Assembly: GCA_022823235.1 (NCBI GenBank)
Contig: JAJDXO010000041.1
Coordinates: 1 to 64,000 of the forward strand
DNA length: 64,000 nt
Direction of reading: 5' to 3'
Origin: Rhodospirillales bacterium
GTDB taxonomy: Bacteria > Pseudomonadota > Alphaproteobacteria > Rhodospirillales > UBA2165
In this document: positions 45,441 to 54,272 of the stretch, one piece after another
Layout of the letters: every line of letters starts with the position of its first letter
How positions within the stretch are numbered: position 1 is the first letter of the stretch
Program-made: the position numbers and the translations under genes
The notes under the pieces: model-generated
The model's input: only the letters and a program-made list of their open reading frames with translations
Databases searched by the model: none
Told to the model about the DNA's origin: nothing

Positions 45441-46409
45441 CTAAAGGTCGAGAACCAGGCGCTCGCCCGGCAAAGCGCGGGAAACGCAAATCTGCATCTT
45501 GGTATTGGTCGCCTTTTCGTCGTCGGTGAGACACTCGTCCCGGTGATCCACGTTGCCGGAAACCAGTCCGGTTTCGCAGGTGCCGCACCAGCCCTCCTCG
45601 CACACATAGACCGTATCGACCCCCTCGTCGCGAAGCACTTCCAGGATCGTCCGGTCAGCGGGGATGGTGAATACCTGGCCGGAACTCTTGAGCTCGACCT
45701 CGAAGGGTTGATCGCCCTCCTCGTGGACCGGCGCGGCGGCGCCGCTGGCGGCGCTGGAGAACAACTCGAAGTGCACGGAGCCGTCCGACCAATGGGAAGC
45801 TGCTTCGCGGGCGGCATTCAGCAGGCCGCCGGGACCGCAGATATAGACATGCGCGCCCTCCGGCTGGTCCTTCAGTACGTCATCCAGCCTGATGCCGTCG
45901 GCCGGATTTCCGCCGTCGTGGTGGAAGGTCAGGTTGCCGCCGAATACCTCCTTCACGTCGTCCATGAAGGCCGTGCCCTCGGGCGTTTTGGTGCAGTAGT
46001 GGAGATGGAAATCGGCGCCGATCGATTTGAGCCGGTAGCCCATGGCCAGCATGGGCGTGATTCCGATGCCGCCGGCGATCAGCAGATGGCTTTCGGCGCT
46101 CTCAACCAGCGGAAAGTCGTTCAAGGGCCCCCGGGCCTCCATGATATCGCCGACCGACAATTCGTCATGCATCCATCTGGATCCGCCGGAGCCGCCCTCT
46201 TCGCGGAGAATACCGGTGATGTATCGGGCGGTTTCGCCGGGGCTGTTCGCCAGCGAATATGAACGCCAGAGATCGTTGCCGGTGTGAACGTCGATATGCG
46301 CGCCGGCTTCGAAGGCCGGCAGGTCACCGCCTCCCTCGTCGACGAACGTGAATTGCTTGATCTCCGAGGTCAGGTCCCGGATGTCGGTGACCTTGAGCTT
46401 GAGGTCCAT
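45441..46409 (-). CDS. PDR/VanB-family oxidoreductase (phthalate dioxygenase reductase type)
   Basis: This 322-residue reductase passes electrons from NAD(P)H through FMN to a plant-type [2Fe-2S] cluster and on to a Rieske oxygenase. The flavin domain carries RSYSLANSPGETARYITGIL, the nucleotide domain LLIAGGIGITPMLAMG, and the C-terminal cluster is bound by CEEGWCGTCETG plus a later Cys in DECLTDDEK. No oxygenase is encoded beside it; maiA follows in the same direction, which suggests an aromatic degradation operon. Confidence 0.92.
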   Translation of the reverse strand: MDLKLKVTDIRDLTSEIKQFTFVDEGGGDLPAFEAGAHIDVHTGNDLWRSYSLANSPGETARYITGILREEGGSGGSRWMHDELSVGDIMEARGPLNDFPLVESAESHLLIAGGIGITPMLAMGYRLKSIGADFHLHYCTKTPEGTAFMDDVKEVFGGNLTFHHDGGNPADGIRLDDVLKDQPEGAHVYICGPGGLLNAAREAASHWSDGSVHFELFSSAASGAAAPVHEEGDQPFEVELKSSGQVFTIPADRTILEVLRDEGVDTVYVCEEGWCGTCETGLVSGNVDHRDECLTDDEKATNTKMQICVSRALPGERLVLDL

Positions 46410-46632
46410 TTGTGCGTTCCCAAGTACTTGGCGCGGAGCCGCGCCGGTTTGGTTTTGCCGGTCGAGCGGACGTTAGTATACCCAACAATTCCAGGGGTCA
46501 ACGGGTGACTCCCCGCGTGTCCGGTTCAGGACGGTGAGCACCGGAAGCATGCCGTTTGCGCCGCCCGGATTCATCGGCTAACTATGCCGGACGCAGGACA
46601 GCACGGAGTGGACCATCCGGTCCAGGGATCCC

Positions 46633-47838
46633 ATGAGCGAGGCCTTTATTTGCGATGCCATCCGCACCCCCATCGGACGTTATGGAGGCGCGTTGTCCCC
46701 GGTTCGGACCGACGATCTGGCGGCTATTCCCATCGCCGCGCTAATGGAGCGCAATCCGGATGTGGACTGGAATTCGGTCGACGACGTGATTTACGGCTGC
46801 GTCAACCAGGCGGGCGAGGACAATCGAAATGTCGGACGCATGGCCCTGCTGCTCGCCGGTATGCCGGAAAGCGTACCCGGTGCGACGGTCAACCGGCTTT
46901 GCGGCTCGGGGATGAACGCGGTCGGCAGCGCCGCTCAGGCGATCAAGACCGGCGAGGCGGATCTGATGGTCGCGGGCGGCGTCGAGAGCATGTCCCGCTC
47001 GCCCTTCGTCATGCCCAAGGCAGGCGCGGCGTTCTCGCGCCAGGCGGAAATTTACGACACCACCATCGGCTGGCGTTTCCCCAACCCGAAGATGGAACAG
47101 GCGTACGGACTCGATTCCATGGGCGAGACCGCCGAGAACGTCGCCGAGGAGCATCAGGTCTCCCGGGACGATCAGGATGCCTTCGCCGCCCGCTCCCAGG
47201 AGAAGACCGTTGCCGCCCAGGCGGACGGACGCCTGGCCGAGGAGACGGTTCCCGTCACCATCCCTCAGCGGCGCGGCGATCCGATCGTCGTCGACCTGGA
47301 CGAACACCCCCGTGCCGGCACCACGGCGGAAAAATTGGGCACGCTTCGGGCGGCCTTCCGGGAGGGCGGCTCGGTAACGGCCGGCAACTCGTCGGGCGTG
47401 AATGACGGCGCCTGCGCCCTGGTGCTTGCATCCGAGCAGGGCGCCAAGGATCACGGCCTCACGCCCAAGGCGCGCGTGCTCGGCATGGCGTCCGTAGGCG
47501 TGCCGCCCCGGACAATGGGCATGGGACCGGCCCCCGCATCGGCCAAGCTGATGGACCGGCTCGGCCTCAAGATCGGCGACTTCGACGTCATCGAACTCAA
47601 CGAGGCCTTCGCCGCCCAAGCATTGGCGGTGCTTCGCGAGCTCGGCGTCGAGGACGACGACCCGCGGGTGAACCCCCAGGGCGGCGCCATCGCCCTCGGC
47701 CATCCCCTGGGCGCCAGCGGCGCGCGGCTGGTGACGACGGCCATGTATCAGTTGCTCAGGAGCGGCGGCGGCAAGGCGCTCTGCACCATGTGCGTCGGCG
47801 TCGGCCAGGGCATCGCGGTGGCGATCGAGCGGGTATGA
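46633..47838 (+). CDS. pcaF: 3-oxoadipyl-CoA thiolase / acetyl-CoA acyltransferase
   Basis: This 401-residue thiolase cuts 3-oxoadipyl-CoA to succinyl-CoA and acetyl-CoA at the end of the beta-ketoadipate or phenylacetate pathways. [18 protein letters not shown] and [18 protein letters not shown] are the PcaF/PaaJ signatures. The active-site residues are C90 ([11 protein letters not shown]), the His in [10 protein letters not shown] and the Cys in [17 protein letters not shown] precedes the ATG. It stands with maiA and the PDR-type reductase, supporting an aromatic catabolism theme. Confidence 0.88.
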   Translation: MSEAFICDAIRTPIGRYGGALSPVRTDDLAAIPIAALMERNPDVDWNSVDDVIYGCVNQAGEDNRNVGRMALLLAGMPESVPGATVNRLCGSGMNAVGSAAQAIKTGEADLMVAGGVESMSRSPFVMPKAGAAFSRQAEIYDTTIGWRFPNPKMEQAYGLDSMGETAENVAEEHQVSRDDQDAFAARSQEKTVAAQADGRLAEETVPVTIPQRRGDPIVVDLDEHPRAGTTAEKLGTLRAAFREGGSVTAGNSSGVNDGACALVLASEQGAKDHGLTPKARVLGMASVGVPPRTMGMGPAPASAKLMDRLGLKIGDFDVIELNEAFAAQALAVLRELGVEDDDPRVNPQGGAIALGHPLGASGARLVTTAMYQLLRSGGGKALCTMCVGVGQGIAVAIERV

Positions 47839-48043
47839 AGCCGGCCATCCCGGCCATGGCGCCGATCACCGAGGCGGCCCTCAGAGTACCCTTGACCGGC
47901 CTAGGTCATGTGGCACAATCGGCCCGCAATTCAGCCAAGAATAGTGTGGATTAAACACCCCTCCAATTTCCAGCCGACCTTCTGAAGACTGAACGAGTGT
48001 GGCCTCGGCGCGCCGGCGCCGGGATGATGGGAGACAGATTTCT

Positions 48044-49342
48044 ATGACGGCCCGATTCGCCATCGTGGGTTCCGGCCCCGCCGGTATGTACGCCGCCGAT
48101 GCCTTGCTTAAACTTTATGACGATTGCCGGATTGACGTCTACGAACGCTTTCCTTCCCCTTTCGGGCTGATCCGCTTCGGCGTCGCCCCCGACCATTTCA
48201 AGACCCGCAACACGGCGCGCCAGTTTTGGCGGACGCTCGAAATGGAGGATGTCGGCTATTTCGGAAACGTGGAGGTCGGCCGGGATGTCTCGCTGGACGA
48301 ACTGCAGGAGCACTACGACGCGGTCATTCTGGCCGTCGGCGCCTACAACGACCGCAAGCTGGGAATCCCCGGCGAAGATCTGAAGGGTGTCTATGGCGCA
48401 TGCGCGTTCGTCGGCTGGTACAACAGTCACCCCGATTACCGCGATCTGGACCCGCTGCTGGACGGTAAAGGCGTCGCGGTCATCGGCATCGGCAACGTGG
48501 CGCTGGACGTCTGCCGGGTGCTCGCCAAGACCCCGGCGGAAATGGTGGAGTCGGACATTGCCGCCCATGCGGCCGAAGCCATCGAGGCGGCGAACTACAC
48601 CGGCCTGCACATGTTCGGCCGCCGCGGCCCCAATGAGGCCGGCTTCACGCCCAAGGAACTTGGCGAAATCCGCGAGCTGGAACGCTGCCAAGTGATCGTC
48701 GATCCGGCCCAATTGCCGGGCGAAGTCCCGGACACGTTCGAGGCCCGCGAAAAAGGCGTCAAGGAGAAGAACCTCAAGATTCTGAATGAGCTGGCGGCCC
48801 AGAACAAACCGGACCTCCCGATCAAAATGAACCTCCAATTCTACGCCTCACCCAAGGAAATTCTCGGCGGCGACCGGGTCGAAGGCATCCGGCTCGAACG
48901 CACCGAGGTCGTCGACGGCCGCGCCGTCGCCACCGGCGAAACCTTCGATGTACCGGTTGGCGCCGTGGTCACCGCCATCGGCTATCACACCGTGCCGCCG
49001 GGAGATCTGGATATGAACGGCGGCCAGGTCGCCAATGAGAACGGCCACGTCAGGGACAACCTCTACGTGGTTGGGTGGGCCAAGCGGGGCCCGACGGGAA
49101 CCATCCCCACCAATGGACCGGACTCCCGGGAGGTCGCCGACGTGATTTCAGAGCGGGTCACGGCTTCGGGCAAAGGCGGCGGTGAGGCTGTCCGGGCGCT
49201 GCTGGCCGAACGCAATGCCCGGATCGTCAGCTTTCCCGACTGGATGAAGGTGGCCGAGGCCGAGATTGCCCGGGCCACCGGCGGTCACCCGCGAGAAAGG
49301 TTTCCGACCGTGGAAGAGATGCTCGCCGTCCTTGACGGCTGA
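48044..49342 (+). CDS. Ferredoxin/adrenodoxin--NADP+ reductase-like flavoprotein (FprA type)
   Basis: This 432-residue protein resembles FprA and mitochondrial adrenodoxin reductase, which move electrons from NADPH via FAD to ferredoxins. The FAD site is AIVGSGPAGMYAADAL, followed by ERFPSPFGLIRFGVAPDH, the NADP-binding VAVIGIGNVALDVCRVLA and the C-terminal VVGWAKRGPTGTIPTNGPDS that contacts FAD and NADP. I took ATG 48044 for the conserved start; the frame opens at 47999. It could serve the ferredoxin domains or P450s encoded elsewhere. Confidence 0.92.
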   Translation: MTARFAIVGSGPAGMYAADALLKLYDDCRIDVYERFPSPFGLIRFGVAPDHFKTRNTARQFWRTLEMEDVGYFGNVEVGRDVSLDELQEHYDAVILAVGAYNDRKLGIPGEDLKGVYGACAFVGWYNSHPDYRDLDPLLDGKGVAVIGIGNVALDVCRVLAKTPAEMVESDIAAHAAEAIEAANYTGLHMFGRRGPNEAGFTPKELGEIRELERCQVIVDPAQLPGEVPDTFEAREKGVKEKNLKILNELAAQNKPDLPIKMNLQFYASPKEILGGDRVEGIRLERTEVVDGRAVATGETFDVPVGAVVTAIGYHTVPPGDLDMNGGQVANENGHVRDNLYVVGWAKRGPTGTIPTNGPDSREVADVISERVTASGKGGGEAVRALLAERNARIVSFPDWMKVAEAEIARATGGHPRERFPTVEEMLAVLDG

Positions 49343-49366
49343 TACGCCGGCGGGCTTGGATCGCCC

Positions 49367-49699
49367 ATGGAGTGGTATTACCTCGCCGTGCTCGGCCTGT
49401 CCCTCGCTTACGATCAGCGCCGGGTCCTTGTGGTCGAGAACAAGACCCAGGCCTATCTCGGTCCCTATCCCGATTTGTTCAGCTTTCTCGCCCGGTTTTG
49501 CGGCGGGGCGGTGATCGCCATGCTGATCGCCGGCTTTTTCGTCGGGCGTTGGTGGTGGCCGCTGGTCGCCATGGCCCTCGGCACGTTCACCAATCTCTAC
49601 GGGCGGATCGCCGTCCCCGACGATTGGCGCTGGCTGGCCTCCTTCACCGCCGCCGCCGTGGGCATCGGCGCCAGCGTCATAGTCGTCCTTAACTCTTAG
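49367..49699 (+). CDS. Small membrane protein of unknown function
   Basis: This 110-residue protein has a short N-terminal hydrophobic stretch (WYYLAVLGLSLAY) and three further predicted segments: FCGGAVIAMLIAGFFVG, WWPLVAMALGTFTNLYG and FTAAAVGIGASVIVVL. It begins 24 bases after the flavoprotein and is probably co-transcribed. Its stop overlaps the convergent prmA stop by four bases. No family is recognised. Confidence 0.75.
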   Translation: MEWYYLAVLGLSLAYDQRRVLVVENKTQAYLGPYPDLFSFLARFCGGAVIAMLIAGFFVGRWWWPLVAMALGTFTNLYGRIAVPDDWRWLASFTAAAVGIGASVIVVLNS

Positions 49700-50583
49700 C
49701 GCCGTCCGAGAACCAGCGTCGCCCAATCGTCAATGACAATGCGCCGGACCGGAAACAGACCCAGCCGCCGATGGGCCGCGAGCACCCGCGCGGCATCCCG
49801 GATCACCAGTCCGGAGAGGATTGCGGTGCCGCCCGGCGCCAGATGACGCGCCAGATCCCCCGCCATCCGGGTCAACGGACGGGCGAGGATGTTGGCCAAA
49901 ATCAAATCGTATGAATTTCGGCGGACCGGCGCGGCCCGATAGCCCCGGGATACGACGCTCTCGACCTGGTTCCCGACACCGTTCCGGGCGAAATTCGCGG
50001 CGGCGATTTCGACGGCTTCGGGATCCATGTCGGCGGCGACGATTTTCCTGGCCTCCCGCCACCGCTTCGCCGCCGCCAGCGCCAATATCCCCGACCCGCA
50101 TCCCATATCCAGGACTTGGCGCGGGGCGGTGCCGCGCATGGCATCCAGCGCCAATAGGCAGCCCCGTGTGGAGCCGTGATCGCCGGTCCCGAAGGCCGCA
50201 CCCGGCGGAATCCGGAGGCCGATCATCCCGGCCGGCACGGTTCCCTCGTAATGGGCGCCGTAGACGAAATACCGCCCGGCGGCGAGCGGCGGAAATTCCT
50301 TCAGATTGTCGACCACCCAGTCGCGCACCCGGATTTGGGCGATGTCGATTTCCGGGGTCTCCAGTTGCGCGGCGTCCGCCGCGGCGGCGACCGCTTGATG
50401 GATGGCCGCCTCGTTCGGCGGGCCGGATGCAAATCCGGTGATCACCGCTACGGCGAGCATCCCGTCTTCGTCGTGGGTCCAAGTAATGGAATCGAGGTGG
50501 GGTTCGAGGGCCGTGACGATGCCCTCGGCGGCCTCGGGCGGTGCGGAAATCCGGACCCGGAAAATGTGCTCGGGCGTTGCCAA
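49696..50583 (-). CDS. prmA: Ribosomal protein L11 methyltransferase
   Basis: PrmA trimethylates ribosomal protein L11. The 295 residues have an N-terminal recognition domain (HIFRVRISAPPEAAEGIV, GRYFVYGAHYE) and a Rossmann methyltransferase domain with VLDMGCGSGILALAAAK, the family motif PPGAAFGTGDHGSTRGCLLAL (in part) and DLILANILARPL. I chose TTG at 50583, 11 bases past the uvrD stop; there is no better start, although the frame is open to 50955 over uvrD. Confidence 0.92.
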   Translation of the reverse strand: MATPEHIFRVRISAPPEAAEGIVTALEPHLDSITWTHDEDGMLAVAVITGFASGPPNEAAIHQAVAAAADAAQLETPEIDIAQIRVRDWVVDNLKEFPPLAAGRYFVYGAHYEGTVPAGMIGLRIPPGAAFGTGDHGSTRGCLLALDAMRGTAPRQVLDMGCGSGILALAAAKRWREARKIVAADMDPEAVEIAAANFARNGVGNQVESVVSRGYRAAPVRRNSYDLILANILARPLTRMAGDLARHLAPGGTAILSGLVIRDAARVLAAHRRLGLFPVRRIVIDDWATLVLGRR

Positions 50584-50594
50584 CGGGCGATCGG

Positions 50595-52874
50595 TCAGGC
50601 GGGTTCGACGAAGCTGTCGATGACTTTCTTGGCGCCCGCCTTGTCGAAGACCACTTCGAGCTTGTTGCCGTCCCGGGCTTCCACCCGGCCGTAACCGAAC
50701 TTCTGATGAAACACCCGCGCCCCTTCCTCGAACCGGGAGTCGCCCTCGGCGGTATCGATCTCCCAAGCCTCGCCCTCCAGGATCACACCGTCCCGCCGGC
50801 GCGGGGTGCGGCCGGTCCGCTGAAACGAGAACGTCCGCGGCGTTTCCCGCAATACCGGGCGGCCTTGAGCGCCGTAGAGCCCGCTTTCCGCCATGGCGTC
50901 CACATGTTCCTCGGGCAACTCGTCGATGAACCGGGACGGCAGGGCGCTTTGCCACTGATTGTAGATGCGCCGGTTGGCGGCATAGGTGACATGCGCCTTC
51001 CGGCGGGCGCGGGTAAGGCCCACGTAGGCCAGGCGGCGCTCTTCCTCGAGGCCCTTCAGGCCCTCTTCGTCGAGGGAACGCTTATGGGGAAACAACCCCT
51101 CCTCCCAGCCGGGCAGGAACACCGTATCGAATTCCAAACCCTTGGCCGCATGGAGGGTCATCAGGCTGAGCTTCTCGCCGGTGGCGTTGTCGTTGTTCTC
51201 CATCACCAGACTGACGTGCTCCAGGAAATCCTGCAGGTTCTCGAAATTTTCGAGGACGGAAACCAACTCCTCCAAGTTCTCGAGCCGTCCCGGCGCTTCG
51301 GGCGAGCTGTCCTTGATCCACATCTCGGTGTAGCCGCTTTCGGCCAGCACCATGGCGGCCAGTTCGGCGAGATTGAGGGCGCCCAAATGGGCGCGCCAGC
51401 GCTCGAAATCGGTAATCAGCGCGGCCAGCGTCGTCCGCGCCTTGGGCCGCAGATCGTCGGTCTCGTTGATACTCCGGCAGGCGTCATGAAGGGACACCAA
51501 CCGGCGCCGCGCCAGCCGGTGGATCGATTGCAGCGTCGCGGGCCCAATACCTCGCTTCGGCAGGTTGACGATCCGTTCGAAGGCCAGGTCGTCGTCCGGG
51601 CCGACCATCACCCGGAAGTACGCGATGACATCCAGGATCTCCCGGCGCTCGTAGAACCGCGGGCCGCCGATGATCCGGTAGGGAATCCCAAGGGTGATCA
51701 GCCGCTCTTCGAACTCGCGGGTCTGGAAACCCGCGCGCACCAGGACCGCCATCTGTTCCAGCGAATGGCCGTCGCGCTGTTTGGCTTCCACTTCGCCGCA
51801 GACAACCCGCGCTTCCTCCTCGCCGTCCCACACGCCCTGGACGCCGACCTTGTCGCCCGCATCGATCCCGGCCCACAGGGTCTTGCCGAGCCGTCCTTCG
51901 TTGTGGGCAATCAGGCCGGAGGCGGCGCCCAATATGTGCGGCGTCGAGCGGTAATTGCGCTCCAGGCGGATCACCTCCGCACCCGGAAAGTCCTTCTCGA
52001 ATCTCAGGATGTTGCCGACCTCGGCGCCGCGCCAGGAATAGATGGACTGGTCGTCGTCGCCGACGCAACACAGGTTCTTGTGGGACCGGGCAAGCAGCCG
52101 CAGCCAGAGATACTGGGCCACATTGGCGTCCTGGTATTCGTCCACCAGCAGATAACGGAACCGGTTCTGATAATCCTTCAGAATGTCCGGGTGCTCGGTG
52201 AACAGGGTCAAATTGTGGAGCAGCAGGTCGCCGAAATCGGCCGCGTTGAGGGTGCGAAGCCGGTCCTGATACGCGGCATAGAGCTGCAACAGACGCCCGT
52301 CTGCCATGGCGCCGCCTTCTTCCTCCGACACCCTTTCCGGCGGCAGGCCGCGATCCTTCCAGCGCTGGATGACGCCCAGCAGCATCCGGGCCGGCCACTT
52401 CCTGTCGTCGATATGGCGGCCTTCCATCACCTGCTTCAACAGCCGCAACTGGTCGTCCGCACCAAGAATGATGAAGTTGGGTTTGAGGCCGACGGCCTCG
52501 GCGTGGCTCCGGAGAATTCGCGCCGCCAGGGCATGGAACGTCCCCAGCCGCCATCCCTCCACCGGACGGCCGGTCATCGCGGCGACCAGGTCTTTCATTT
52601 CCCGGGCGGCGTTGTTGGTGAACGTGACGGCGACGATCTCCCAGGGCCGCGCCAGACCGGTCATCAGGATGTGGGCGAACCGGGTCGTCAGCACCCGGGT
52701 CTTGCCGGTGCCGGCGCCGGCAAGCACCAGGACCGGACCTTCGGTCGCCTCCACGGCGCGCCGCTGTTCCTCGTTCAGGCCCTTGAAGTAGGGCGGCTCG
52801 GCGGTTAGGGCGCGTGACCCGGACGGGGCCGGCGGGGCGGGCGCCGGTTCACTGCGGTCGAAAGCGTCGGACAT
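50595..52874 (-). CDS. uvrD: ATP-dependent DNA helicase UvrD/PcrA
   Basis: This 759-residue superfamily 1A 3'-5' helicase serves mismatch and nucleotide excision repair. Walker A is VLAGAGTGKTRVLTTRFAHI, motif II is LLVDEYQDANVAQY, then DDDQSIYSWRGAEVGN (motif III), RLERNYRST (IV), MTLHAAKGLEFDTVFLPGWE (V) and RRLAYVGLTRARRKAHV (VI). The C terminus has a Tudor-like segment (FHQKFGYGRVEARDGNKLEV) typical of PcrA/UvrD. The N terminus is a short Pro/Ala-rich tail. It is followed by prmA. Confidence 0.97.
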   Translation of the reverse strand: MSDAFDRSEPAPAPPAPSGSRALTAEPPYFKGLNEEQRRAVEATEGPVLVLAGAGTGKTRVLTTRFAHILMTGLARPWEIVAVTFTNNAAREMKDLVAAMTGRPVEGWRLGTFHALAARILRSHAEAVGLKPNFIILGADDQLRLLKQVMEGRHIDDRKWPARMLLGVIQRWKDRGLPPERVSEEEGGAMADGRLLQLYAAYQDRLRTLNAADFGDLLLHNLTLFTEHPDILKDYQNRFRYLLVDEYQDANVAQYLWLRLLARSHKNLCCVGDDDQSIYSWRGAEVGNILRFEKDFPGAEVIRLERNYRSTPHILGAASGLIAHNEGRLGKTLWAGIDAGDKVGVQGVWDGEEEARVVCGEVEAKQRDGHSLEQMAVLVRAGFQTREFEERLITLGIPYRIIGGPRFYERREILDVIAYFRVMVGPDDDLAFERIVNLPKRGIGPATLQSIHRLARRRLVSLHDACRSINETDDLRPKARTTLAALITDFERWRAHLGALNLAELAAMVLAESGYTEMWIKDSSPEAPGRLENLEELVSVLENFENLQDFLEHVSLVMENNDNATGEKLSLMTLHAAKGLEFDTVFLPGWEEGLFPHKRSLDEEGLKGLEEERRLAYVGLTRARRKAHVTYAANRRIYNQWQSALPSRFIDELPEEHVDAMAESGLYGAQGRPVLRETPRTFSFQRTGRTPRRRDGVILEGEAWEIDTAEGDSRFEEGARVFHQKFGYGRVEARDGNKLEVVFDKAGAKKVIDSFVEPA

Positions 52875-53061
52875 GCCCCCGTTATATCACGCCGGGTCCG
52901 GCGACTCAGTCCAAAACCGCCGGCTGCGCGGGCGCCGCCCCCGGACCGAGGGGATTCGGTCACGTTTGTGTGTTGAGCCGAACATAGGCTTTGACTCGCT
53001 TCCGGCGTAGGATCACTGTTGAAGCCTGGGGCGATTCGTTTCCGTTTCGAGGGTACGGACT

Positions 53062-54078
53062 ATGACCTTACGGCGCGCGCCTGCTCTGTTCACCATGCTG
53101 ATTTTGGCGGCGGCCCTTGTGCTCCCGCGGTCCGCTGCCGCCCAATCCGGCAACCAGGCGGGCGAACTGCTCAACGCCATCGTCAACGTGAAGGCGGAAG
53201 TCCCGGCGAATGCACGGACCGCCCGGTTCCTCGGAACCGAACGGCAGGGCAGCGGCGTCGTCGTCGACGGCAACGGCCTGGTGCTGACCATCGGCTATCT
53301 GATTCTGGAAGCATCGGGGGCGGTCGTCACCGGCGCCGACGGCAACCAAATTCCCGCCGGCATCGTGGCCTACGATCATGAAACCGGCTTCGGCCTTATC
53401 AAGGCGCGGCGGCCTCTCGGCGTCGAACCCATCAGGTTCGGGCGGTCGGCGGAGCTGAACGTGACGGATCAGGTTCTGATCGTCAGCCGGGGCGGCGCGC
53501 GGCCCATATCGACGGCGCAAGTCGTCTCCCGCCGGCCGTTCGCCGGCGCCTGGGAGTACCTGCTTGAAAAGGCCATATTCACGTCGCCGCCCCATGCCTT
53601 CCACAGCGGCGCCGCGTTGCTCGGCCCGGACGGAAAACTGCTGGGAATCGGATCCCTGTTCGTCGGCGACTCCTCGGGCCTCGGCCATCCGCTGCCGGGC
53701 AACATGTTCGTGCCCATCGACGAGCTGAAGCCGGTGCTCGCCGATTTGCTGTCGAAGGGCCGCCGCGCGGGACCCTACCGGCCCTGGATCGGCGCCAACA
53801 CCCAGGAACTCCACAGCCGGGTTATCGTGTCAAGGGTAAGCCCCGGCGGTCCGGCGGCCGGCGCCGGCATCGAGCCGGGCGATTTGATTCTCGGCGTCGG
53901 CGGAAAGCCGGTCTCCGGTCAGGCGGATTACTTCCGCAAGCTCTGGAATGGCTGGGAGGCCGGCGACACGGTGCCGCTCAACGTGCTGCGCAGGGGCGCC
54001 GCCAGCCTGACATCCGAGAAAATCGACGTCAGGTCGATGGACCGCTACGACTGGCTGCGGATGGACAACAGCCTGTAG
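53062..54078 (+). CDS. HtrA-like trypsin-fold PDZ protein lacking catalytic His and Asp
   Basis: This 338-residue protein has a signal peptide ending near SAAA and a periplasmic HtrA-like fold: RQGSGVVVDGNGLVLTIGYL, where DegP-type enzymes have LTNNHV (His replaced by Y79), and HETGFGLIK, where they have TDLALLK (Asp replaced by G109). A serine remains in FHSGAALLGPDG (S182), but the GNSGGPL motif is changed. A PDZ domain follows (SRVSPGGPAAGAGIEPGDLI). It is therefore probably not a protease but a binding or scaffold protein. Its TAG stop is the left edge of a MITE-like element. Confidence 0.82.
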   Translation: MTLRRAPALFTMLILAAALVLPRSAAAQSGNQAGELLNAIVNVKAEVPANARTARFLGTERQGSGVVVDGNGLVLTIGYLILEASGAVVTGADGNQIPAGIVAYDHETGFGLIKARRPLGVEPIRFGRSAELNVTDQVLIVSRGGARPISTAQVVSRRPFAGAWEYLLEKAIFTSPPHAFHSGAALLGPDGKLLGIGSLFVGDSSGLGHPLPGNMFVPIDELKPVLADLLSKGRRAGPYRPWIGANTQELHSRVIVSRVSPGGPAAGAGIEPGDLILGVGGKPVSGQADYFRKLWNGWEAGDTVPLNVLRRGAASLTSEKIDVRSMDRYDWLRMDNSL

Positions 54079-54272
54079 GGTCAGGCCTTGATTAGGCGAT
54101 TTCCATTATGCGCCCCCACCCCCTCACCCTAACCCTCTCCCCCTGAAGAAGGGGGAGAGGGAACTTGATGCGGCAACGCGGCTACTCCCTCTCCCTCCCT
54201 GAGGGAGAGGGTCGGGGTGAGGGTGATATCGCCGCAACATGCGTAAGGCGGCTTAATCGAGTCCGGACCCTA
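54076..54272. mobile_element. MITE-like element, copy 2, forming both flanking stop codons
   Basis: The left end TAGGGTCAGGCCTTGATTAG and the right end, read on the other strand, TAGGGTCCGGACTCGATTAA, are imperfect inverted repeats matching copy 1. TA flanks both sides (54076-54077, 54271-54272). TAG at 54076-54078 ends the HtrA-like gene, and CTA at 54270-54272 is the stop codon of the convergent CLC gene on the minus strand. Nothing is coded inside. Confidence 0.78.
54121..54223. repeat. Nested C-rich/G-rich palindromic repeat module
   Basis: CCCTCACCC (54121-54129) pairs with GGGTGAGGG (54215-54223) and encloses two perfect 11-bp hairpins: CCCTCTCCCCC/GGGGGAGAGGG (54133-54161) and CCCTCTCCCTC/GAGGGAGAGGG (54187-54211). 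It is a familiar proteobacterial intergenic repeat. Copy 1 keeps only its left part. Here it may act as a bidirectional terminator between convergent genes. Confidence 0.78.
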
